Assembly (NCBI GenBank): GCA_964036045.1
Contig: OZ038384.1
Span: forward strand, 97,529,474 to 97,593,473
Source: Eutreptiella sp. 'Long Island Sound 2002'
Lineage: Eukaryota > Euglenozoa > Euglenophyceae > Eutreptiales > Eutreptiaceae
Length of the DNA stretch: 64,000 nt
Direction of reading: 5' to 3'
The translations under genes were made by a program, and so were the position numbers. The notes under the pieces are model-generated. The model saw only the letters and a program-made list of their open reading frames with translations, was not told the DNA's origin and searched no databases. Below, one piece after another: positions 44,292 to 52,885 of this stretch; the first letter of the stretch is position 1, and each line of letters opens with the position of its first letter.

Positions 44292-47200
44292 GAACTGAGA
44301 AACCCTGGACATGTCTTGACAGCAGGAGGTGTCCAAGTCGAAGTACGGTACTACACGCGAGCTTATGTTCGAGTTGGAGAGCTTGTATTTCGTCATCACT
44401 TCAAGGTCTTGAAGATTTTGCCGGATGTAGTGCTTGAACTACCATGGCTTGGAAGCTACAATCCAACTGTCAACTGGAAGGAGCGATACGCCGACATCCA
44501 ACATGGTTCGATTTCGTACCGGTTGTGTTTTGGCGAATCACGACATTCCACCCAGCTACAGTTTCAAGCAGCTTCAAAGCTGGACCTTCTTTCGATACTT
44601 TCATCCAGTTCCTCGAAAGCGAGTCCGGTTGTGAATCCTACCCCACATGCCAGCGAACACCCTGACCTACACTCGTCGACACACGTTCAGCGCAGTACTG
44701 ACACGTACGATGAGTCCAAAACGGAAGATGGTATCACCGATGAGGAGTGCAGCGATATGGAGATTGAGTACATTTCGTTGCCGAAACTCAAAAGAGAGAT
44801 CCGTCGATCTGATCTCACGGGAGATCAAGTATTTCTGTGTTGCATGCCTCGACCAGCAGTGCCGGTCGATAAAATGTATAAGATGCAAGCCAGTGATGGC
44901 AATGATGACGGGCTTGACCCTGTTCGACGCAAACTACCGAGTCGATTACACAAGTGGGCGGACCTCTACGACCGGGAGAAAGCGGAATATGGAGACCTAC
45001 CTCCGCATCGACCTGGAAGAGACCATCGAATACGCCTCGATTCGGAAGAAAATCCACCGTGGGTACACCCTTACAAAATGGATCCGAGCCAACTAGATGA
45101 ACTTCGACGACAATTGGACAAGTTGCATCGATCTGGTCGCATCAGACCATCCTCGAGTCCATACGGAGCGGGTTGCCTACTGGTGAAGAAAGCGAATGGT
45201 AAATGGCGTATGTGCGTCGACTACCGAGCGTTGAATACACGAACTGTACGAGATCGATATCCTTTGCCATCGATCCAATCCATCTTGAGTACACTGGGGG
45301 GTTCCACCGTATTCTCAAAGATTGACCTTGTTAGTGGGTTCCACCAGATCCGAATTCAAGACGAAGATATCGAGAAAACCGCCTTCAACACACAATTTGG
45401 CGCCTTCGAGTGGGTTGTTATGCCCTTTGGCCTCTGCAATGCGCCATCGACATTCCAACGCGTCGTGAATGATGTCCTTCGAGACCACTTGGGGATCTTT
45501 GTATGGGTGTACATTGACGACATCCTCGTCTTTTCGAAGGATGCGGACGAACACCAACGACACCTCGACCTGGTACATGACCTACTCCGTGAGCACCAGC
45601 TCTTCCCCTGCATCGATAAATCCACATTCTTTCAGAGTCGAGTGCCCTTCTGCGGATACATCATCAACCAAGATGGAGTACACATGGACCCCGAAAAAAT
45701 CAAGGTCATTCGAGGTTGGCCTCCACCAACTACGGTCCATGAAGTTCGACAGTTCATTGGATTGTGTGGATTTTACCAGCAGTTTGTCGAAGGGTTCCAA
45801 GCTGTCGCAGCCCCTCTGACTGCAATGTTTAAGGCAGACTTCGAGTGGGAATGGACAGCCGTCCACCAAGCTTCCTTCGACAAGCTGAAGCAGGCGATGA
45901 TCAGCGCGACACATCTCAGTGCTATCGACCCCCGACAGCCGTATCACCTGTACACAGACGCTTCGAAAGACTGCCTGGGTGCTACGCTGGCGCAACGATG
46001 TGCGCATGGGAAGTACAAGGGACATCTTCGACCTATTGCCTTCATGTCGCGGAAAATGCAGCCTGCCGAAACTCGATACCCGATTCGAGAACAGGAGTTG
46101 TGGGCCATCGTATTAGCCTTGAAACAATGGTTTCACCTACTTCGAGGACCGCAGCAGGTGCACGTGCACACTGACTACGAAAGTCTTCGATATCTCAAGA
46201 CCTGTCCTCGACCGCTGACACCACGGCAAGCACGATGGTCCCAATTCCTCGAGGAATACAACCTGACGTTGTGGTACGTGCCGGGCCTCGAGAACCCTGC
46301 GGCAGATGCCTGCTCTCGTTTAACTTCGCGGCAGTTGATGGAGATCGAAAATGCTACACGTACACGGGCTTTCGCAATCCCCCTGGTCGAAGATTGGGCT
46401 TCACCGGAAGGAGAACCTGTCGATGAGTTCCTACATGTACTCGAAGACACATTCTCTCATGACGAGGTGTGGCCCCAGCCGTACGACCACCTGTACGTTT
46501 CACTACGAAGCGGACGCTCCGTGGGGAAGGAACTTGACGCAGATGAGCTTGCGGAACCAGCCCTCCAATTCGACACCGAACCCGCCGTCGAGCCGGAGGA
46601 CCTGGAGCCGCGACCGTCGAGCGCGACAACTGCGGAGCCGGAGGACCTGAGACTGGATCCAGCACCATCGGACGAGATCATGGCTGAGAATTCACACCAA
46701 CCAAACATGCATCTCGATGAGGCGGGCAATGAGCCAGACACGTCTACTGACACCGACGACCTCCCCGATGTAAGCATGGATCGCCCCCTTCGAGTCACCT
46801 TTGGCAATGAACTTCGATACGCACCGACCATGGCGGAACTGATTCCCTGTCCACGTCACCGTGACGGCACTTTGCAATCGGTTCCCTTGCCGAAGGTTGG
46901 GTCGAACACGCCGTACCCTTCGAGTCTTAAGGGTACACACCGCCGAGTACATCGACATTATCAGTGCAAAGACTTGACTTCGACAGCTGTGTGGGCGACA
47001 GCCTATCGGGAGGACCCCCGGACGAAACACATCTACGAAGTGGCAATTCGAAGCCCTGCGGCACGACACCAGCTTCGAGATGCCAAGTTGTCCTTCGATG
47101 ATGGCAAATTCTTCCATTTGTCGATGATGGGCAAACGTGTGCTTGTCCCCCGAACGCTGGTTACGTCGATTGTGGCTATGTATCACGAGTCGGAGTTCTA

Positions 47201-48431
47201 TGGCCACTCAGGAGTCCTTCGAACCATGGCCCCGATTAAGCGCGACTATGTATGTTCACACCTACGACACTATGTCGAGCGATACATACTAAGTTGCGAT
47301 GTCTGTCAAGCGGCGAAATCAAGACGAGTCGACACCGCCAGAGTCCCAAGACCCTTGCCGGTGCCCAACACCAAATGGCACAGTGTGTCCATCGATTGGG
47401 TTTCGGGATTGCCGCCGACCACAAGGGGCCATGATGCCATCATGACTGTAGTCGACCGATTCTCCAAGCGTGGAATGTTCATCCCTTGTCGCAAGGATAT
47501 GACAGCCGACGACCTCATCTATGTGTTCCTACGTGAGGTTATTCGATTGAAAGGATGCCCTCGACAAATTGTTTCTGACCGAGACAAGCTGTTCGAGTCT
47601 CAGGCGTGGAAGGAGTTCGCCCAGCGCTTCAAGATTGAGATGCATCAAACAGTCGCCAACCGCCCTCGAGGCAATGGCCTGGCGGAGCGCAGCAATCAAT
47701 CCATCCTCCAGCGCCTGCGTACACACGGCATCTTCGGCAACAACGAGTGGGATGTCGACCTCCTGTTCGCCGAAATCCAGTTCAACAACCTGACATCCGA
47801 TAGTCTTCGACTATCCCCGTTCGAGATAGATGAAGGACGAACACTCCATTTTCCATTGGATTTTCCCCGAATGACTTCTCATGCACATGAACCATCGACC
47901 GTGAATGATTACATGCAACGAGCGGAACGTACCTTCGATTCTGTGCGTGCAATGCTTGCCGAGGAACGTCGACGCCAGATGCATGTGGTCCTGCAAATGG
48001 ACCGACACGTTCGAGTGCCTGAAGTCGGTGAACGATGGTGGGTGTTGGTGCCTGAATATCGACATAAAGGGAAACTCGATGTTGTCTGGTGCGGCCCTTA
48101 CAAAATACTCGAGGTACTGAACAAGGGTGAGAATGTCAAACTGGACATCCCTGCCCCCTTCGATGGGTTGCGAGTTTTCAATCGAGACAGCATAAAACAC
48201 TACGTCCATCGACAGGGACAGCCGGTGTGGGAGGTTCCGATGCCCCCTGTCAAAACTGGAGAATCTCCTCGACTTGTCAAGATTGTGGCTAGACGTCGAG
48301 TGGGATCTAAAAGGCGCCGCACATTCCTGTACCGTTGTGAATGGGATGACGACACATGGTCTTGGGAGTCGAGCAAGGCTCTAGAGGAGGATCCTGTGTA
48401 CCTTGAGTTCCTTCAACTCCACCCTGAGTAA
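44292..48431 (+). CDS. pol: Element C Pol: RT, RNase H, integrase, chromodomain
   Basis: An uninterrupted frame of about 1,380 codons after the TGA. Protease end: PDVVLELPWLGSYNP. RT at nt ~45060-45560: KWRMCVDYRALN, KIDLVSGFHQI, VMPFGLCNAPSTFQ and YIDDILVFSK. RNase H: YHLYTDASKDCLGATLAQ, REQELWAIVLALKQW, HTDYESLRYL. Integrase: YHESEFYGHSG with CDVCQAAKS; core SIDWVSGLPP, IVSDRDKLF and GNGLAERSNQSILQ (D, D, E intact). C-terminus nt ~48270-48400: RRRTFLYRCEWDDDTW, SWESSKAL is chromodomain-like. TAA at 48429-48431 is followed closely by a splice-acceptor-like sequence. Confidence 0.88.
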   Translation, partial: ELRNPGHVLTAGGVQVEVRYYTRAYVRVGELVFRHHFKVLKILPDVVLELPWLGSYNPTVNWKERYADIQHGSISYRLCFGESRHSTQLQFQAASKLDLLSILSSSSSKASPVVNPTPHASEHPDLHSSTHVQRSTDTYDESKTEDGITDEECSDMEIEYISLPKLKREIRRSDLTGDQVFLCCMPRPAVPVDKMYKMQASDGNDDGLDPVRRKLPSRLHKWADLYDREKAEYGDLPPHRPGRDHRIRLDSEENPPWVHPYKMDPSQLDELRRQLDKLHRSGRIRPSSSPYGAGCLLVKKANGKWRMCVDYRALNTRTVRDRYPLPSIQSILSTLGGSTVFSKIDLVSGFHQIRIQDEDIEKTAFNTQFGAFEWVVMPFGLCNAPSTFQRVVNDVLRDHLGIFVWVYIDDILVFSKDADEHQRHLDLVHDLLREHQLFPCIDKSTFFQSRVPFCGYIINQDGVHMDPEKIKVIRGWPPPTTVHEVRQFIGLCGFYQQFVEGFQAVAAPLTAMFKADFEWEWTAVHQASFDKLKQAMISATHLSAIDPRQPYHLYTDASKDCLGATLAQRCAHGKYKGHLRPIAFMSRKMQPAETRYPIREQELWAIVLALKQWFHLLRGPQQVHVHTDYESLRYLKTCPRPLTPRQARWSQFLEEYNLTLWYVPGLENPAADACSRLTSRQLMEIENATRTRAFAIPLVEDWASPEGEPVDEFLHVLEDTFSHDEVWPQPYDHLYVSLRSGRSVGKELDADELAEPALQFDTEPAVEPEDLEPRPSSATTAEPEDLRLDPAPSDEIMAENSHQPNMHLDEAGNEPDTSTDTDDLPDVSMDRPLRVTFGNELRYAPTMAELIPCPRHRDGTLQSVPLPKVGSNTPYPSSLKGTHRRVHRHYQCKDLTSTAVWATAYREDPRTKHIYEVAIRSPAARHQLRDAKLSFDDGKFFHLSMMGKRVLVPRTLVTSIVAMYHESEFYGHSGVLRTMAPIKRDYVCSHLRHYVERYILSCDVCQAAKSRRVDTARVPRPLPVPNTKWHSVSIDWVSGLPPTTRGHDAIMTVVDRFSKRGMFIPCRKDMTADDLIYVFLREVIRLKGCPRQIVSDRDKLFESQAWKEFAQRFKIEMHQTVANRPRGNGLAERSNQSILQRLRTHGIFGNNEWDVDLLFAEIQFNNLTSDSLRLSPFEIDEGRTLHFPLDFPRMTSHAHEPSTVNDYMQRAERTFDSVRAMLAEERRRQMHVVLQMDRHVRVPEVGERWWVLVPEYRHKGKLDVVWCGPYKILEVLNKGENVKLDIPAPFDGLRVFNRDSIKHYVHRQGQPVWEVPMPPVKTGESPRLVKIVARRRVGSKRRRTFLYRCEWDDDTWSWESSKALEEDPVYLEFLQLHPE

Positions 48432-48460
48432 CTGAGTAACACCCTTACTCTTCTCTGCAG
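48428..48460 (+). promoter_or_regulatory. 3' splice site / candidate 33-nt intron at the pol stop
   Basis: CCCTTACTCTTCTCTGCAG ends at 48460, a strong polypyrimidine-AG acceptor. A GTAACT at 48428 would define a 33-nt intron containing the pol TAA; its removal fuses pol in frame to the next ORF (HP-D-VVFEKLM). Alternatively, the acceptor serves a longer subgenomic splice from an upstream donor. Both are inference. Confidence 0.4.
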
Positions 48461-48479
48461 CGTGGTTTTCGAAAAACTC

Positions 48480-49055
48480 ATGCGAGGTTCCGGGTCGAAC
48501 ACCGGAGCCTCCGCCTATGGTACTACATCCCGGACGCCCCGAGCTTCCTCTCGACCTCCGCCTTCTCGAGCGACATCGTCGAACGTCATCGATGTTGACG
48601 CGATGGAACCCCCAGCGAGGACGACTTCAACTGGCCGCTGCTTGTCGGTAGCATCAGCGCCAACTCGTCCGAATCCACCTCTCGATCCATTCGAACCGCC
48701 GCACTACAGCCAGTCGGCATATGCTGGGAGCTCGAAAGGACAAGGAGGCCCGTCGAAAGGAGGCAAGGGAGGTGTGTTCCCTCGCGGGAAATTTGCGGGA
48801 ATAGCGCCGAGTGGACGAACCATCATAACAGGAGGCGCCGAAGGCTTGGAAGTGCTCGAGATAGCCCTGGCCAGCTTGCCTGTTCTGGAACCGACGAAGG
48901 GAGGGACTCCACCCGACATGCCGCCGGAACTCTGTAACCTGTACGGGCCCCCTCCCCCGGTCGATGCAGAATACTTTCGAGAGCGGTGCTCAAGCCCTGA
49001 CTGGTTCGATTCTGATGATGAAGATCTTGCTTGCTACACGGGGTACGACGACTGA
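48480..49055 (+). CDS. Element C ORF3, unknown protein
   Basis: 191 codons from ATG 48480; the frame is open back to 48461. It is Ser/Pro/Thr/Gly-rich with little predicted structure (TSRTPRASSRPPPSRATSS, SKGQGGPSKGGKGGVF) and an acidic end (PDWFDSDDEDLACYTG). There is no signal peptide or membrane segment, so it is not an obvious envelope protein. It lies in the same frame as pol and ORF4, each separated by a stop plus splice-acceptor-like sequence. Its TCGA-rich codon use matches pol, so it belongs to element C. It could be an accessory protein or an N-terminal part of ORF4. Confidence 0.55.
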   Translation: MRGSGSNTGASAYGTTSRTPRASSRPPPSRATSSNVIDVDAMEPPARTTSTGRCLSVASAPTRPNPPLDPFEPPHYSQSAYAGSSKGQGGPSKGGKGGVFPRGKFAGIAPSGRTIITGGAEGLEVLEIALASLPVLEPTKGGTPPDMPPELCNLYGPPPPVDAEYFRERCSSPDWFDSDDEDLACYTGYDD

Positions 49056-49074
49056 TCTTCCTTCTTCTGTTCAG
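49056..49074 (+). promoter_or_regulatory. 3' splice site upstream of ORF4
   Basis: TCTTCCTTCTTCTGTTCAG begins at the base after the ORF3 stop: 16 of its 19 bases are pyrimidines and it ends in CAG. A donor-like GT at 49043 would give a 32-nt intron, but that joins a different frame. A distant donor, or subgenomic splicing, fits the ORF4 frame better. Confidence 0.45.
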
Positions 49075-51518
49075 CGCCCGGATGGGTCGACAGTTCTTGG
49101 ACATCGAGGCCGAACACCTGGACATCGAGGTCATCCAGAGAGGATCCGGGTACCGGAGAGCCGAAAGTCGAAGACGACTGGGTCGACCAATCCTGGCATT
49201 CGAATGCCCCGAAAACACAAGCTTCTACTCGAACGAACCAATCCGACTCCTACTACCACGACGCCGACTCCTATTACCACGACGATGACTACAACTACGA
49301 CGCTGAACCCTGGCCACTCGAGTCCGACGACGAAGCAGAATATCCTTACGAACCCGCGCGGTCGACAGCACCACCCAGCTACGATTCTGTGCCGGTGCCG
49401 GAGTCGAAATGGCAGCCCTACAACATGCCGCAGTACAATCATGAAATCGAGACCATCGACGAACTTCGACACTTGGGAACGTTCGGATTGAAGCCACCCT
49501 ATCGATTTGGGACACATGAAGATGATCCGATGAAGACGGAGTACACTAAGCTCGAACCATCGGTACTCACTATTGCGTCGAGTACCATGGCTGGTCTTGG
49601 AAAGCCGCACACGTTCCTGAGCGAGAAACACTATGAAGTCGTGTCGAACGCAAATGCCGCCATTGTCGAGTTGGGCAAGACCTTCTGCATCGACAGTTGG
49701 GGTCGAACCGCACCATTCCCGTACGAATTGGCTCGAAGTGCCCCTGACACGTCTTTCGATGAGCATGGAAACCTTGGTGGTAAGCCAGGATACCAATGGT
49801 ATACGAAAATCGAAGTGGCTTGTCAAAACTTTCCAACGGCCCTCATGAAATGGCGACATTATGATGAAGAGCTCGATTATGGATTCCGACAAGACCTCAC
49901 CGAACATACCCTGCCGAGTCAAATTGCTCGACTCAACCGCATGCATCGAGAGATCTCGGGTATCGACGACCTGATAAACGTTGCGGATGGGATCGACCTG
50001 ATCTTCAAGTATCGACGCTTCTGGACCCATGAAAGGATGAGACGAGAAGCTCCCGTTGCCGTTTCGATTATGGGAGTTATCCGTGATCTTCAAAAGGTTT
50101 GCCAGGCGAACGACTGGCTCTTCGAAGATCGAGCCCCCTTCCTTGCGTACAAACTCGATTTGCTTCTTCGCCGACACCAACTGCGCGGCCTTCGAGGCAC
50201 CTCTCGACTTGGGTATAAACGATATGGGTGCGCTCCACATCGAACACAGGACCTTGCGGTCCAGCTCCAGGAATACTTTCGACTCGGAGAACAGATCGAA
50301 CCCTACGCGTACAACGCCGTCGCACCAGGCGCCCCCATCGACCTTGTCCAGTTGGCGACGATCTACCAGACTGGACCCGGACGACTCGGGTACCACGACT
50401 TCGATAGGGCAATCCGACGAGTTGCTGCCCTTCACTCATCGAATGAAGAGTATGTCAATCTTTTCCCTTTCGTGGATGCCCCCGATTTGGTTCGACGCCT
50501 GGGTACCTCGACATACCTCATGTCCCCCTTCGAGGCCGGATACCATGATGGACAACGTTGGCGTCGGACGGTCAAGTTTCGAAGGGACGTCTATGCTGAC
50601 GAACGGGAGGAGATCGAGAAAACCGACTCGCCTGCGAGCGACCCGTTCCACCCTGACCCCCTCGATCACCGGTTCTTGTCGATGGAGTCGAATGCCTATC
50701 AGCACCACTTCGACATTCCGTTCTTCAAGTACCTCACGCCGATCCACGAAGACTTTAAGGCTGCACATCGACGCAAGGTCAGCTGCCGGGACCAAGTCCT
50801 CGAAACGGTCATTGTCGACACGGCTTCGAGCCTTGTGACTACAGAAGCGGTTCGATTCGCTCTGCAGAGTTCCCTCGCTGACGGCCACTATGTCCATCAA
50901 CACCTCGGTCGACTCCAAGAAGAAGGTTCTCGAACCGACACGCTTGAGATCGTCGACCGATATGCCCTCGGCCCTGAGAAGGACGACATCAGCGCCGTCA
51001 TTGTCGTACGAAGACTTTCGATTGCCGACACGCCGTGGTGGCGAGTCGATACGCTAACCGGTCAGTTCTACCACAGCATGGCCGCTGGTACTGGTTCGAA
51101 GGAAACCTATCGGTGGTCTACTGGTCGACATGACGGATACTCCTTCGAGGTCACCAATCGGGCCGATCTGTGGAGTGAGGACGTTTGGAAACCGTCCAGC
51201 CTCTGGGACTTCTATTCGACCAGGGCACAAACACTGGGACCTGGACAATCTCGAGCGCTTGCCCGTGAACATGTCTTCGTATTCCAGTACAAGTGCCCCG
51301 TCGACGACCGACCTGGTGATCCCAACCTTCGATTGCTGAACCATCGATCTGGTATCCTGATTCAGAAGCGTGCCCTCGACAGTGATATCCGTCGACACTA
51401 TACGGGTCATGACACCTTCAAGTTGATGGCTGGCGTCGAGACACTAAAGGAAGTGCATGAACTATGTCGACTTCCCGTGGATCGTTCGTACACGTTCACG
51501 TGGGGCACGGACTGCTGA
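49075..51518 (+). CDS. Element C ORF4, large protein of unknown function
   Basis: The frame is open from the acceptor at 49075 to TGA 51518; the first ATG in it is at 49425 (~697 codons). The N-terminal stretch is Tyr/Asp/Glu-rich (DSYYHDADSYYHDDDYNYDA). The rest looks globular, with many Trp, Tyr, Arg and Asp (HTFLSEKHYEVVSNANAAI, FKYRRFWTHERMRREA, STSTYL-type segments, WWRVDTLTGQFYHSMAAG). I see no RT, protease, methyltransferase, signal peptide or hydrophobic segment, so I assign no function. Position after pol is where retroviral env or accessory genes sit. Intactness over 2.4 kb and element-like codon use argue that it is a real protein. Confidence 0.6.
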
Positions 51519-51640
51519 TTCGACATGTCTGGATGCCAAGTAATGGCTGATTCGACAGTCTGGATGCCAAGTAATGGCTGATTCGACAGTCTGGATGCCA
51601 AGTAATGGCTTATTCGACAGTCTGGATGCCATTAATGGTA
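51515..51640 (+). repeat. 31-bp tandem repeat, about four copies
   Basis: Unit gattcgacagtctggatgcc plus aagtaatggct, repeated from just after the ORF4 stop. The last copy is shortened ('gccattaatgg'). Confidence 0.8.
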
Positions 51641-52060
51641 TCGAATGCCTCCATATGTCCTGTCGAGCTGACAGCTGTACAGGCCTGTTGGTCTGCTGAG
51701 CATCCAGCTTCGATGTTATGGTATGTTATGGTTCGACGTGCCCACAGCCTTGCTGCGGGTACAGCGCCCGTGCAGTGTACCTGGCGAGGTTCTCTTCTGC
51801 AGCTTCCGCCGAAAGCCGCAGCCGTGGCAAAGTCGAACACGGCGTGTGAATGAGGCGCTGACGATGGGTGTCCCATGACTGCACCTCGGTGTGTGATCTC
51901 GACCAGAATTGGTCCACTGTTTCGACCAGGATTGGTCCACTGTTATGCTTCTGTAGCCAACACATGTCGAGGCCCAAAAAAATTTTTTTCTGTCTGGGCC
52001 TGCTCTCATTCGACATTGTGACGCCCGCCCAGGTGAGTGAGACCTCTTCGAGGTCTCAAC
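51641..52060 (+). other. Element C 3' untranslated region
   Basis: About 420 bp without a supported gene. A short direct repeat, 'gaccagaattggtccactgt' and its near copy, lies at about 51901-51942. An A8/T7 block follows at 51978-51991. Confidence 0.5.
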
Positions 52061-52067
52061 GGGGGGG
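52061..52067 (+). other. Element C polypurine tract
   Basis: Seven G residues followed by tag, immediately before the TGTTATGG start of the 3' LTR. Confidence 0.7.
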
Positions 52068-52070
52068 TAG

Positions 52071-52383
52071 TGTTATGGCTTCGAACAGCAGCAGCGCAAC
52101 AGCGCAGCGCAACAGCGCAGCGCAACAGCGCGCAAATCGCAAGTCGCAGTCGCAATCGCGCTGACAGTCTGTGAATAATAAAGAAGCATCGAATGCCAAC
52201 TGTGAATGAGCGCTGTAAGATACTTCGATCTTTGAACAGGGTTTATGTCTTCGAGATTGTGTTATTATTGGTGCCCCGTCTAAAGATCCTGCGAGTTTTG
52301 TCGATTGGGATTTTGGATTTCCGATTTTGAGAAACAAAGAGGCACAGGAGTGCAGTCAAGTTCCCAAGAAACAAACCACAACA
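52071..52383 (+). repeat. Element C 3' LTR (313 bp)
   Basis: Matches 42014-42313 with one extra gcagcgcaaca-type unit. AATAAA lies at 52177-52182. It is followed by the duplication cagg. Confidence 0.93.
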
Positions 52384-52710
52384 CAGGAGCGACGAAAACC
52401 GCGAGACACAAAAGGGGAGGGGAGGGGGGAGAAACCACCAAAGAGCAGCCAACGGCCGAGCGGGAGACACATACGAGGCGCGAGCGCAAGAAGAGCCAGG
52501 CAGCGGGAGGCCGAGAATAATAACCAAAGCACAGCGCCAAGGCAACAAGGAACGGCAAGGGCAGCAAGAGAGAGGGTGGCAACCCCAGCCCGGAGGGGGC
52601 CAAGCAAAGCAGAAAGACAAAGCGGCCAAAGGAAAAGGCGAGGCGCACCACAACGCGCCCGGGAGGCCGGCCCGCCCGACCCGGCCACAAAGAGCAAGCA
52701 CACGCACGCC
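52384..52710 (+). repeat. T-poor low-complexity sequence, right side
   Basis: Four T in about 330 nt. It resembles the tract left of element C: 'gcgacgaaaaccgcg' occurs here and at about 41764-41778, and 'gagcagccaac' in both. It is the continuation, or another unit, of the T-free tract split by element C. Confidence 0.65.
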
Positions 52711-52860
52711 AGCCGCCGTCCGGATGGACGAGTGCGCGCCCGGAGGGTACCCAGCCCCTGCCGGCTACGAACAGCCGCCGTCCGGATGGACGAGTGTGCG
52801 CCCGAAGGGTACCCAGCCCCTGCCGGCTACGATAGCCGCCGTCCGGATGGATGAGTGAGC
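52711..52860 (+). repeat. 62-bp tandem repeat, about 2.5 copies
   Basis: The unit starts agccgccgtccggatggacg and contains gggtacccagcccctgcc; copies start at about 52711, 52773 and 52834. Confidence 0.75.
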
Positions 52861-52885
52861 GCCCCGCAGCAACGCCCTGCACAGC

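Larger units (their letters stand above)
42014..52383 (+). mobile_element. Element C: Ty3/gypsy chromovirus with two extra ORFs
   Basis: A 10.4-kb element inserted in the T-poor domain, with LTRs at 42014-42313 and 52071-52383 (TGTTATGG start, CAACA end) and a 4-bp duplication cagg (42010-42013 and 52384-52387). It has gag, protease, RT, RNase H, integrase and a C-terminal chromodomain, then two further long frames before the polypurine tract. One in-frame stop near the protease is the only clear lesion in pol. The element is markedly rich in TCGA. T-rich content and codon use contrast sharply with the flanks. Confidence 0.93.

Noticed and set aside
49043-49074. A 32-nt intron joining ORF3 to ORF4
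   Set aside because: Removal leads into a different frame that stops at 49288. The acceptor may be real, but this donor does not yield ORF4.
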